Shown here: piece by piece, positions 5,260-11,899 of the stretch
Layout of the letters: each line of letters starts with the position of its first letter
Position numbering within the stretch: position 1 is the first letter of the stretch
Virus record (IMG/VR): IMGVR_UViG_3300011114_000805
Span: 1-57,499 of that record
Source: a virus
Reading direction: 5' to 3' (one strand)
Length of the DNA: 57,499 nt
Notes under the pieces: model-generated
What the model was told of the DNA's origin: nothing
Database searches by the model: none
What the model saw: the letters and a program-made list of their open reading frames with translations, nothing else
Program-made: the position numbers and the translations under genes

Positions 5260-6807
5260 ATGAATAATAATAATAAAAATTTACAAGAAGCTGATATTTC
5301 TGCATTTGGTGCAATGTTACCCGTAGCAGCTGTTGGTCTTGCTGCTGGTGGATATTTGGCAGCAAAGGGTATTGGAAGTTTTAGAAACTTTCTTGCCAAT
5401 AGAGCAAAAAAGAAATCTGATGCTGAAGCTGCAGATGTTCCAGCTCCAACTCCAGTTCCTGCTCCGGCTCCTGTTCCTGTTGATAACAGTGCAAAACTTG
5501 CACGTATCGCTGCAAGAAAAAAAGCCAGACGTGAAGAAGAAGCTAGTTATGAATCTCGCAAAGATGCAAAAGTTCAGGGTATTATTTCTACCTATGGTGA
5601 GGTCGGTAGAGCTGTTGGTGCAAGTAAAACTGCAGCAGCAGCTGCTGCGGCTGCACGTCAAGATGCATTAGATCAGGCAGCTAACGAGCGACAAGTCAAT
5701 AAAAATGAGGCTGAGACATTAAGAGCACAAGCACGTGTTCTTCAACAAAAAAATGAACGAAGTGCACTTTTGATACGGGCACTCGCAACACGTAATAAAA
5801 ATAAAAATAATGATGCAGTATCAACTGCAAATATCGATAATATAAAAGCAAAAACTGATTTAACACGAAGTAAGATACCATCCCCGCCACCCACTCCATC
5901 CGTGCCTACTGTTTCACCTAAAACTCCAAGTGAACCAAGTCCATTAGCTACTGCTGGAAAACTTATGGCTGATGTGTTTAGAGGCAAAGAAACAGGTGAA
6001 ACATCATCTAAATCATCACCTGACGTAACACCTGGTTTACCTGATAAAGTTAAAGATACAGAAACAGCAACAGAAAAAAAAGTTCCCGAAGTACCAGTTA
6101 AAGCTATACGTAAATCAAAAACACCTTCAGCAGCAGGTAAAGGTGTAGGTAAAGGTGTAACAGCAGCAGCAGAAGATTCAACAGTATCAACAACATCAAC
6201 AGGTGCAGGTAGAGCTAAACGTAAAACACCAACACCTACAGCAACACCTACATCAACACCTACATCAACACCTACAGCAACACCATCAACAACATCAACA
6301 GGTGCAGGTAAAGGTAAAGGTAAAGGTAAAGGTGTAAGTAAAGGTGAAGTTAAAGGTAAAGGTAAAGGTGCAAGTAAAGGTGAAGTTAAAGGTTCTACAA
6401 CAACACTAACTATAGCGACAAAAAGAAGTGCAAATAGAAGAGCAGCAGCAGCAGCAAAAGCAGCAACCCCGGTTCGTAAAGTTGATGAAGTTGATGAAGA
6501 TGATAAACGTGAAGCTGCGGCAGCTAAAAGAGCAGCAGGAATGGCTGCTGCACAAGCAGTTAGAGATGAACAAACAAGACAACGTAATGCTTCTAATATA
6601 TCTTTAGTAAAACCTGCTACACCAAGATCCACGAATACATCTAAAACACAAGAACCAGATGGTCTTACGCCAGAACAATTAAAAAAAGCGCAGGACATCA
6701 AAAGAGAAAATTTTGAAAAAAAAGAAAAAGACAATTCTTCGGTTAATGAGTTAACAGATTCTACTCACTATTATGTTACTTCAATCTTAAAAAATCTTTT
6801 AGGTTGA
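5260..6807 (+). CDS. histone H1-like low-complexity protein (515 aa)
   Basis: The N-terminus is Asn-rich, then LQE followed by Ala (candidate gp21 site, residue 10). A glycine-rich hydrophobic segment follows (about 17-40), then Ala/Pro and Ala-Pro linkers, a basic Ala-rich helix (about 80-190) and a Ser/Thr/Pro-rich part. The TPTATPTSTPTS and GKGKGKGKG tracts (about 325-380) recall eukaryotic histone H1 tails and bacterial H1-like proteins. The C-terminus is charged. It begins 7 bases after the previous stop. I infer a DNA-condensing packaged protein. The repeats make its length likely to vary between relatives. Function is unproven. Confidence 0.6.
   Translation: MNNNNKNLQEADISAFGAMLPVAAVGLAAGGYLAAKGIGSFRNFLANRAKKKSDAEAADVPAPTPVPAPAPVPVDNSAKLARIAARKKARREEEASYESRKDAKVQGIISTYGEVGRAVGASKTAAAAAAAARQDALDQAANERQVNKNEAETLRAQARVLQQKNERSALLIRALATRNKNKNNDAVSTANIDNIKAKTDLTRSKIPSPPPTPSVPTVSPKTPSEPSPLATAGKLMADVFRGKETGETSSKSSPDVTPGLPDKVKDTETATEKKVPEVPVKAIRKSKTPSAAGKGVGKGVTAAAEDSTVSTTSTGAGRAKRKTPTPTATPTSTPTSTPTATPSTTSTGAGKGKGKGKGVSKGEVKGKGKGASKGEVKGSTTTLTIATKRSANRRAAAAAKAATPVRKVDEVDEDDKREAAAAKRAAGMAAAQAVRDEQTRQRNASNISLVKPATPRSTNTSKTQEPDGLTPEQLKKAQDIKRENFEKKEKDNSSVNELTDSTHYYVTSILKNLLG
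6187..6393 (+). repeat. in-gene repeats coding TPT(A/S) and GKG tracts
   Basis: A 25-bp direct repeat (6187-6211 and 6286-6310) flanks a run of 12-bp ACACCTACA(T/G)CA units. GGTAAA hexamer repeats follow (6301-6393), including two copies of the stretch coding SKGEVKG. The frame is kept throughout. Such arrays can expand or contract by slippage or recombination. Confidence 0.75.
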
Positions 6808-6810
6808 TTG

Positions 6811-6818
6811 TATAAATA
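6811..6818 (+). promoter_or_regulatory. perfect late promoter TATAAATA
   Basis: It ends 5 nt before the GTG at 6824. An ATG at 6822 is followed at once by a stop in its own frame, so the promoter spacing supports GTG as the start and a leaderless mRNA. Confidence 0.65.
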
Positions 6819-6823
6819 CATAT

Positions 6824-7069
6824 GTGAAAGTAATAGAAAAAGTTTCTTCTAGAGAGACTATCTTTAATTTAATGCCGTCATCAGATAATTTTGATTATCA
6901 GGCATTTGTAACTAAAATTAAAAATTTAAAAAAGCAACCATTTCATGATGTGTATATTTTTACACCAAATGAAATGTGTTTTGTTATTTTAAAAGAATTA
7001 AAAAATAAAAATATTGATATCAAACAAATGGAAATCAAACATGGGTTGGCTAAATTTGAGGTAGCATAA
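6824..7069 (+). CDS. small hypothetical protein (81 aa), GTG start
   Basis: I do not recognise the product. It is a compact soluble sequence with alternating Lys-rich and hydrophobic stretches, reminiscent of a small alpha/beta domain (VYIFTPNEMCFVILKEL in the middle). The GTG start is fixed by the perfect late promoter 5 nt upstream. The stop overlaps the ATG of the next gene by one base (TAATG), so the two are probably co-translated in a late operon. Confidence 0.6.
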   Translation: MKVIEKVSSRETIFNLMPSSDNFDYQAFVTKIKNLKKQPFHDVYIFTPNEMCFVILKELKNKNIDIKQMEIKHGLAKFEVA

Positions 7070-7734
7070 TGGCTGACGATTATGAAATTGTAGAAAACGG
7101 TACAGATGACATGGATGTCGTGAGAGATCCACGTGCAAGTGTTCGTGATGCAATGGCTAGTATCGATGCTCAACGCAATGCATTAAAAGCCCAAAAAGAA
7201 TTTGGTTTTGATGAAAGTTCATTTGGTTATAATGTTTACGAAAATAAAGAAATTGAAACTTACGGTTTAGCAGAACAACGTAAAGCTAATTTAAAAGATG
7301 TTATGGATAATGATATGTTGTATTCTTCATATTTTTCTAAAAGATATGGAAGTTTATCTGTTTATCTAGAAATGGACAATCAACTTTATCCACCGGGATT
7401 TAATCCATTAAGCGATAAATATGTTTCTGTAAAAATTGCTAAAGAAGGCAAACTTTATATTGCAGACTTTATAAATCCAAATCAAATTATTGAAGAACTA
7501 TTAGATGGTATTGTTTCTTTCATGGTCATGAAAGTAAATGGTCAAGTTGCTCTTATAATGGGATCACTCAAAGAAGGTCTTGTTAACGGCGAAGAACATG
7601 TAAGACAAGCAGGTTTTAGTCCATTAGGGGATGGTCGTATTTTATTGTGGAGCACAGTCAAACAAAAGTGGAGTTCTTTCTACCCAGACAATCTTCTTTC
7701 GATGACACGAGATGACACAGATGATTTAGAATAA
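7069..7734 (+). CDS. hypothetical protein (221 aa), late operon
   Basis: The family is not recognised. The first about 90 residues are acidic and probably helical (RDAMASIDAQRNALKAQKEF). The C-terminal about 120 residues look like a globular alpha/beta domain with YVSVKIAKEGKLYIADFI and a WSTVKQKWSSFYPDN end. There are no signal peptide, membrane segment or metal motifs. It is coupled to the upstream gene by TAATG overlap and is therefore probably transcribed from the late promoter at 6811. A virion-associated or assembly role is possible from its timing only. Confidence 0.6.
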   Translation: MADDYEIVENGTDDMDVVRDPRASVRDAMASIDAQRNALKAQKEFGFDESSFGYNVYENKEIETYGLAEQRKANLKDVMDNDMLYSSYFSKRYGSLSVYLEMDNQLYPPGFNPLSDKYVSVKIAKEGKLYIADFINPNQIIEELLDGIVSFMVMKVNGQVALIMGSLKEGLVNGEEHVRQAGFSPLGDGRILLWSTVKQKWSSFYPDNLLSMTRDDTDDLE

Positions 7735-7737
7735 ATA
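7730..7737 (+). promoter_or_regulatory. late promoter AATAAATA
   Basis: It overlaps the stop codon of the previous gene and ends 6 nt before the ATG at 7744, predicting an almost leaderless transcript. Confidence 0.5.
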
Positions 7738-7743
7738 TTAGTA

Positions 7744-7926
7744 ATGGAAGACTTTAAAGATTTAAAAACTGAACGTCATCTAAATGCTCTTCTATTAAGA
7801 GAAGCTAAACTTTTAATTAAAAATTATGAAGCTTACTTATTGGATAAAATGACATCCAAAGATTTAGCCACAGAAATGCTGAATCTTACACATATAATAC
7901 AAAGAATTGAAAACAGCGTCAAATAA
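7744..7926 (+). CDS. small helical protein (60 aa), unknown
   Basis: This is a 60-residue, charged, all-helical-looking protein (KDLKTERHLNALLLREAKLL, then a second Leu/Ile-patterned helix). It could be a coiled-coil dimer. No family is recognised. It is the last gene before the sigma70-driven GMP reductase gene, and has its own near-leaderless late promoter. Confidence 0.5.
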   Translation: MEDFKDLKTERHLNALLLREAKLLIKNYEAYLLDKMTSKDLATEMLNLTHIIQRIENSVK

Positions 7927-7928
7927 TA

Positions 7929-7957
7929 TTGACGTTGGTGTTATAGTGTGGTAAAAT
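7929..7957 (+). promoter_or_regulatory. sigma70-type promoter for the GMP reductase gene
   Basis: TTGACG (7929-7934), a 17-bp spacer and TAAAAT (7952-7957), immediately upstream of the ATG at 7964. The very short distance to the ATG implies a short or absent leader. Confidence 0.65.
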
Positions 7958-7963
7958 ATACGC

Positions 7964-8998
7964 ATGATCGTAAATTACGAACCAAAACTTGATTACTCTG
8001 ATGTTTTGATTGTTCCACAACTTTCTGATGTAAAATCTCGAAATGATGTAAGTTTAGACGTCGCAACAGAGTTTAAATGTGGTAGATATTGGAAAGGTAC
8101 GCCAGTTATGGCTGCTAACATGTCTACCATTGGTACACATGCGATGGCACTTGCTCTTTCCAATTATAACATGATAACTTGTCTTAAAAAAGGTTTTGAT
8201 TATTATGATTCATTTGTAAAACAATATCCCGATAAAGAACATAATGTTGCACTTAGTCTAGGACTAGATGCACAAAGTAAATTATGGTTAGATACACCAT
8301 CCATAAAAGATCCAACGTTTATTTGCTTAGATGTAGCAAATGGTTATATGAAAGAGTTTCATTCTTTTGTTAGAAAGGTAAGAGAGAAATGTCCAACTTC
8401 GATAATTATAGCAGGAAATGTAGTGACACCAGAGGGAGTGAAAGCATTAGCAGAAGCAGGTGCCAATCTTGTAAAAGTGGGAATCGGAGCCGGGTCAATG
8501 TGCTTGACGCGGAGAATCGCGGGAGTGGGTTACCCACAATTGTCCGCAGTAATGGAGTGTGCAGAAACCGCAGCAGCATTAGATATTGGGATCGTTGCTG
8601 ATGGTGGAATAGTACACTCTGGAGATATTGCAAAATCTTTTGTTGCTGGTGCTGCATTTGTTATGATTGGTGGGATGTTTGCCGGACATGACGAGTGTGG
8701 CGGTGAAATTCGTCATAAAGAGCATGGACAGCTTACGATGTTGCATTACGGCATGAGCAGCAAAACTGCAAATGACAAATACAATGGTGGGCTGTCCACA
8801 TATCGTGCGTCAGAGGGACGCACAGTGGAGGTTCCTTACCGTGGACCTGTATACAATACGATACAAGAAATTCTTGGTGGTTTGCGCTCGGCTTGTTCTT
8901 ACGTTGGTGCTTTTGATTTGCCTTCTTTATACACCAATGGTACAATGGTGAAAGTGAATCGTACTATCAACAATATTTTTGAAGAGAATGAAATATGA
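7964..8998 (+). CDS. guaC: GMP reductase (IMPDH/GMPR family)
   Basis: This is a TIM-barrel enzyme converting GMP plus NADPH to IMP, NADP+ and ammonia. The 344 residues align over their whole length with bacterial GuaC from memory. Matches include the N-terminal LDYSDVLIVPQ, PVMAANMSTIGT, LDVANGY, IAGNVVTPEG, then the catalytic loop KVGIGAGSMCLTR with Cys180 and Thr182. C-terminal matches are VADGGI.HSGDIAKSFVAGA, GMFAGH, YGMSS and YRASEGR followed by RGPV. The Bateman (CBS) insert of IMP dehydrogenases is absent, which favours reductase over dehydrogenase. It has its own sigma70-like promoter and overlaps the next gene by ATGA. In a phage it would shift purine pools from G to A, which fits an AT-rich genome. 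The segment at about 8400-8560 is more GC-rich than its flanks. Confidence 0.9.
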   Translation: MIVNYEPKLDYSDVLIVPQLSDVKSRNDVSLDVATEFKCGRYWKGTPVMAANMSTIGTHAMALALSNYNMITCLKKGFDYYDSFVKQYPDKEHNVALSLGLDAQSKLWLDTPSIKDPTFICLDVANGYMKEFHSFVRKVREKCPTSIIIAGNVVTPEGVKALAEAGANLVKVGIGAGSMCLTRRIAGVGYPQLSAVMECAETAAALDIGIVADGGIVHSGDIAKSFVAGAAFVMIGGMFAGHDECGGEIRHKEHGQLTMLHYGMSSKTANDKYNGGLSTYRASEGRTVEVPYRGPVYNTIQEILGGLRSACSYVGAFDLPSLYTNGTMVKVNRTINNIFEENEI

Positions 8999-9492
8999 AT
9001 ATTTTTGCTTTAGATAAAGATCCTCTTATTGCTGCTCAAATGATGTGTGATAAACATGTTGTAAAAATGATTCTTGAAGGTTGTCAAATGCTTTCAACAG
9101 TTCACTCTTTAGATACTGTACAAGATAATAAAATAAAATTGTACAAACCATGTTTTCATAATCATCCATGTACAATTTGGGCAAGAGCATCCAAATCAAA
9201 TTATTATTGGCTAGCAAATCACACATTTGAATTGACTAATGAATACAGTAGTCGTTATTATGGTAAAATCCATAAATCTACTGATATGGCATATTGGTTT
9301 ACTCAAAACGCACCAAGCAATCTTCCAAATACTATTTGTACTGACTTTGCACAAGCAATGCCAGAACAATATAAGAACGTTGATGGAGTAGCCGCATACC
9401 GTGCGTATTATCTTGGAGAGAAAGCTAAATTTGCTAAGTGGAAGTTAGGAAATGAACCTATGTGGTTTACCGTCGCTTCCCTTTCTGTTTAG
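8995..9492 (+). CDS. conserved phage protein, MNIFxLDxDPxxAA family (165 aa)
   Basis: The sequence begins MNIFALDKDPLIAAQMMCDKHVVKM and contains NHPCTIWAR, a Tyr/Trp-rich middle and TDFAQAMPEQYK near the end. I recall this as a family common in T4-like marine phages, usually annotated as hypothetical; its biochemical role is not known to me. Conserved Asp, Cys, His and Lys (CDKHVVK) could form an active or metal site. It is coupled to guaC by ATGA overlap, so it is probably expressed early with it. Its 3' end overlaps the convergent gene at 9467 by 26 bases. Confidence 0.75.
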   Translation: MNIFALDKDPLIAAQMMCDKHVVKMILEGCQMLSTVHSLDTVQDNKIKLYKPCFHNHPCTIWARASKSNYYWLANHTFELTNEYSSRYYGKIHKSTDMAYWFTQNAPSNLPNTICTDFAQAMPEQYKNVDGVAAYRAYYLGEKAKFAKWKLGNEPMWFTVASLSV

Positions 9493-10132
9493 GTGGCTCG
9501 TTTAATAATGGTGGAATAATTGGACTATTGGGGTCTTGAGTTGGTGTAACTTTTGGAGTTACTACAGGTTCTACTTTTGGTGGTTCTGTTGGTTTAATAG
9601 GAGTTTGTGCAACAGGCTTGGGTTCTGCCACTGGTGTACATACTCCATTTTCACAATTTAAAAATCCACTTTTAAATTTTTTAACATTACCAGCCCAATT
9701 TTGATTTAATTTAGTTGGGTCATTTGCAACATTTGGTGGTGCCCATCGGGCTCCCATAAAGTCTTCAAATGATAATTTTTTATCAGATGCTTCATATCTT
9801 TTTCTATTAGAAATAATAGAAGCTGCAGCCCAACCAGCCTGACGATCTAAAGACGTTTCAGGAGTATCTCCTGGTTGTCCCATGGCTTTTGGATCTAATA
9901 CACCAAATTCTCGACCCTGTCTCCCATTTTCTGCTCGTCGTATTGCACCTAACATTGCTAGACCATCATAATCTTCTTTGTTAATACCATTTCGTTCTGC
10001 TGCACCCATCATTATTGCATATTCTTTTCCAAATTCTTTTTCTAATTTACTATGAAAATTTTGATGATATGTGTTAACTGGTTGTTTTACTTCGCCAGTA
10101 TCTTCAAGCAAAAATTGTTTAAATCTTAGCAT
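9467..10132 (-). CDS. capsid-targeted protein with lysozyme-like domain (221 aa)
   Basis: Residues 1-10 (MLRFKQFLLE) are an excellent match to the T4-type capsid-targeting sequence, nearly identical to that of the gene at 1342. gp21 should cut after LLE. Residues about 30-155 resemble phage lysozyme- or transglycosylase-like domains: helical start, AIRRAENGRQGREFGVL with a candidate catalytic Glu68, a Trp/Ala-rich helix (AGWAAASIISNRKRYE), then ARWAPPNVANDP and NQNWAGNVKKF. The last about 50 residues are a Pro-rich tail. I infer a murein hydrolase packaged in the head and injected with DNA. The domain call is from pattern memory and moderate. The 3' end overlaps the convergent gene at 8995-9492. 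Confidence 0.65.
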   Translation of the reverse strand: MLRFKQFLLEDTGEVKQPVNTYHQNFHSKLEKEFGKEYAIMMGAAERNGINKEDYDGLAMLGAIRRAENGRQGREFGVLDPKAMGQPGDTPETSLDRQAGWAAASIISNRKRYEASDKKLSFEDFMGARWAPPNVANDPTKLNQNWAGNVKKFKSGFLNCENGVCTPVAEPKPVAQTPIKPTEPPKVEPVVTPKVTPTQDPNSPIIPPLLNEPPKQKGKRR

Positions 10133-10142
10133 ATATTAACCT

Positions 10143-10170
10143 TTGACTTTGCTGCAGTTCATGGTATAAT
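10143..10170 (+). promoter_or_regulatory. sigma70-type promoter
   Basis: TTGACT (10143-10148), a 16-bp spacer and perfect TATAAT (10165-10170), 20 bases before the ATG at 10190, with AAAGGAAA as ribosome-binding site between. Confidence 0.75.
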
Positions 10171-10189
10171 ATGACAAAGGAAACATACA

Positions 10190-10489
10190 ATGAACGTTCA
10201 ACTATTTAGACTAAACTCAGGCGAAGAAATTTTGACTCGATACGAAGAAACCGAAACAGGCTATGTCTTTAAAGACCCAGCAGTTTTAATTCCAATGGAA
10301 CAAGGGCAAATTGGTATGATGCCTTGGATGATGTATACTGATATTTCTAACGGTGTTACTATTCCAAAATCATTTATTGTGTTTCATGTTAGCCCAGTAG
10401 CTGCATTGAAGAATCAATATGATGCTAACCTCAATAAAGGGATCGTTGCTCCTTCGAAGTCATCGAAGTTAAAGTTGACGATGGATTAA
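10190..10489 (+). CDS. Sm-like (LSm/Hfq-fold) phage protein (99 aa)
   Basis: The pattern is an N-terminal VQLFRLNSGEEILTRYEE, then KDPAVLI, then a hydrophobic strand ending with FIVFHVSPVAALKNQY. It matches a phage family for which an Sm-like fold was reported for a putative cyanophage protein. Sm folds form rings that bind RNA. Two paralogues occur here, at 20200-20493 and 48540-49178, sharing the opening GEE and the central DPA or NPA. It has a strong sigma70 promoter and AAAGGAAA ribosome-binding site, so it is probably early. The role of these proteins in phage is not established; an RNA chaperone is an inference. Confidence 0.65.
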   Translation: MNVQLFRLNSGEEILTRYEETETGYVFKDPAVLIPMEQGQIGMMPWMMYTDISNGVTIPKSFIVFHVSPVAALKNQYDANLNKGIVAPSKSSKLKLTMD

Positions 10490-10490
10490 A

Positions 10491-10871
10491 TTGGATATTG
10501 ACACGATAACTAAACTTTATGTTCCTATTGCCAAACCTATATCAATGGCAATGGAAAGACAAAAGAAACATATTTCTATTATTTTATATAAAAAAGAAAT
10601 TGTTGCTATTGGTCAGAATGAGTATAAGACTCACCCACAAAGTGTAAAACTTGGTTATAGGTATCCTGAGATGCATTCTGAGTTAGATGCATTCAGAAAA
10701 ATCCCAAGAAGTTATCGTGATAAAAAATTAATCCTTCTTAATTTTAGATTTAATCGGTTTGGTGTTTATAGAAATGCTAAACCATGCCCAATATGTCACA
10801 AATGGTGTGCTGATATTTTTCATGACATCTATTACACAAGTGATGACGGAATTCTTAAATTAGAGGATTAA
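10491..10871 (+). CDS. cytidine/deoxycytidylate deaminase-like protein (126 aa), TTG start
   Basis: Zinc-dependent deaminase signatures are present in order: H62-S-E64 (HxE, with Glu as proton shuttle) and PC99PIC102 (PCxxC), with a further Cys at 106. The likely reaction is deamination of dCMP or a cytidine derivative, feeding the dUMP/dTMP pool. The frame starts with TTG at 10491, two bases after the previous stop. The first ATG (10545) would remove the first helix (ITKLYVPIAKPIS), so I keep TTG. The protein is shorter than T4 dCMP deaminase, and specificity cannot be read from the sequence. It lies in one operon with the Sm-like and SpoU-like genes. Confidence 0.65.
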   Translation: MDIDTITKLYVPIAKPISMAMERQKKHISIILYKKEIVAIGQNEYKTHPQSVKLGYRYPEMHSELDAFRKIPRSYRDKKLILLNFRFNRFGVYRNAKPCPICHKWCADIFHDIYYTSDDGILKLED

Positions 10872-10874
10872 CCA

Positions 10875-11459
10875 ATGGAAACACGTAACATAATTGATCA
10901 TTATCATTATTGGGAACATGATGCGATATTATCCGATTTGGACGATAAGCGTTTTAATTATTCAGTTGTCTGTTGTAATATTGGCAATGATTTTAATATT
11001 GCTACCGTTATACGAAACGCTAATGCATTTTTGGCGAAAGAAGTAATTATCTATGGCAACAAAAAATATGATAGGCGCGGCACTGTTGGCACTCATCATT
11101 ATACCAATTTTCGTCATGTACGAACTATTGATGATTTTGGATCGTTTATTGAATCCAAATCATGTGACACCGGAGGACAGATCCGACTCATAGGAATTGA
11201 TAATGTTCCTAATGCGAAGGATGTGAGTACATATGAGTTTGACCCTAACATTCATTATATAATGATTTTTGGACAAGAACAAATTGGTGTACCAGCAGAA
11301 ATTTTAAATATCTGTAATGATATTTTGTATATTCCACAGTACGGTTCTGTGCGAAGTATTAATGTTGGTACTGCCAGTGGAATTTTGATGAATTCTTATT
11401 GTTCCAAAATCACACACTCTGGGCCTCGGAGTATAAAAATTTGGGGCTTTTTTGCTTGA
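10875..11459 (+). CDS. SpoU/TrmH-family RNA 2'-O-ribose methyltransferase
   Basis: All three SPOUT motifs are visible. Motif 1 is NIGNDFNIATVIRNANAF (35-52, catalytic Arg47), motif 2 is IMIFGQEQIGVP (129-140) and motif 3 is IPQYGSVRSINVGTASGIL (153-171). They form the trefoil knot that binds S-adenosylmethionine. The family methylates the 2'-OH of a tRNA or rRNA residue; TrmH acts on G18 of tRNA. The TGA stop codon lies inside the 5' acceptor strand of the tRNA-Gln gene, a 7-base overlap, and that tRNA carries GG in its D-loop. I infer that the enzyme modifies phage or host tRNA, perhaps including this one. The C-terminal RSIKIWGFFA may be a by-product of the overlap. Confidence 0.85.
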   Translation: METRNIIDHYHYWEHDAILSDLDDKRFNYSVVCCNIGNDFNIATVIRNANAFLAKEVIIYGNKKYDRRGTVGTHHYTNFRHVRTIDDFGSFIESKSCDTGGQIRLIGIDNVPNAKDVSTYEFDPNIHYIMIFGQEQIGVPAEILNICNDILYIPQYGSVRSINVGTASGILMNSYCSKITHSGPRSIKIWGFFA

Positions 11460-11523
11460 TGGTGTAACGGTAGCACCGAACCCTTTGAAGGTTTTTGTTT
11501 AGGTTCGAATCCTAATCAAGCAA
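11453..11523 (+). tRNA. tRNA-Gln, anticodon TTG
   Basis: A full cloverleaf can be drawn: acceptor TGCTTGA/TCAAGCA, D-stem GTGT/GCAC with loop AACGGTA, and anticodon stem GAACC/GGTTT with loop CTTTGAA. The anticodon is TTG, preceded by T33 and followed by A37. There is a four-base variable loop, T-stem TTAGG/CCTAA with loop TTCGAAT, and discriminator A. CCA is not encoded. It reads CAA (and CAG by wobble); CAA is frequent in the Gln-rich phage proteins here. Its 5' end overlaps the stop codon of the SpoU-like methyltransferase gene. Confidence 0.9.
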
Positions 11524-11525
11524 TT

Positions 11526-11533
11526 GATAAATA
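11526..11533 (+). promoter_or_regulatory. late promoter GATAAATA just after the tRNA
   Basis: It begins three bases after the tRNA. Its predicted +1 is at about 11539-11540, at an in-frame ATA codon upstream of the recognisable N-terminus of the next protein. Confidence 0.45.
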
Positions 11534-11539
11534 TCTGGT

Positions 11540-11899
11540 ATACAAATAATCACACCACTATTAACCCTGCAGAATCAATTGAGACTGCTTCACTGGCAAA
11601 CTAAGTCCTATTCCGAGCATAAAGCCTTGGGACGCGCCTACGAGGCTCTAGACGGCATTGTAGACAACTTTGTAGAGACTTACTTCGGTAAATATGGGAA
11701 CGTTAACGCCAAAGAAACTTTTAAGATTAATATTGAAAATTATTCAGATAAAAATGTTAAAGAAGTTCTCCAAGATGGTATTCGATATCTTGAAAATATG
11801 ACAACAAATTTGTCAGAAAATGACACAGAACTACTAAATATCAGAGATGAGATGCTTGCTGTTCTCCAGCATACAAAGTATCTGCTTCGTCTGACATGA
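11540..11899 (+). CDS. DUF5856/Dps-like helical protein, no canonical start
   Basis: The recognisable part reads LRLLHWQTKSYSEHKALGRAYEALDGIVDNFVETY, the opening helices of a phage family I recall as DUF5856, which resembles ferritin/Dps-type bundles (HWQT.SY..H). The family's usual N-terminus extends further upstream. The in-frame sequence before TTG at 11579 (ITPLLTLQNQ) looks like genuine protein, but no ATG, GTG or TTG precedes it before the stop at 11528. The ATA at 11540 sits 6 nt after a late promoter, like other starts here. Options are an ATA start, a shortened protein from TTG 11579 (106 residues), or a sequence error. It is followed by an ATGA overlap with the next gene. Confidence 0.6.
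   Translation: MQIITPLLTLQNQLRLLHWQTKSYSEHKALGRAYEALDGIVDNFVETYFGKYGNVNAKETFKINIENYSDKNVKEVLQDGIRYLENMTTNLSENDTELLNIRDEMLAVLQHTKYLLRLT

Noticed and set aside
5709-5900. Other short antisense frames inside baseplate and capsid genes
   Set aside because: All are shadows of strongly supported genes, with no ribosome-binding site, family resemblance or overlap logic.
5742-6734. 330-codon minus-strand frame antisense to the histone-like gene
   Set aside because: A by-product of the low-complexity Ala/Lys/Thr codons on the plus strand; it reads as Val/Ala/Ser/Leu repeats with no ribosome-binding site.
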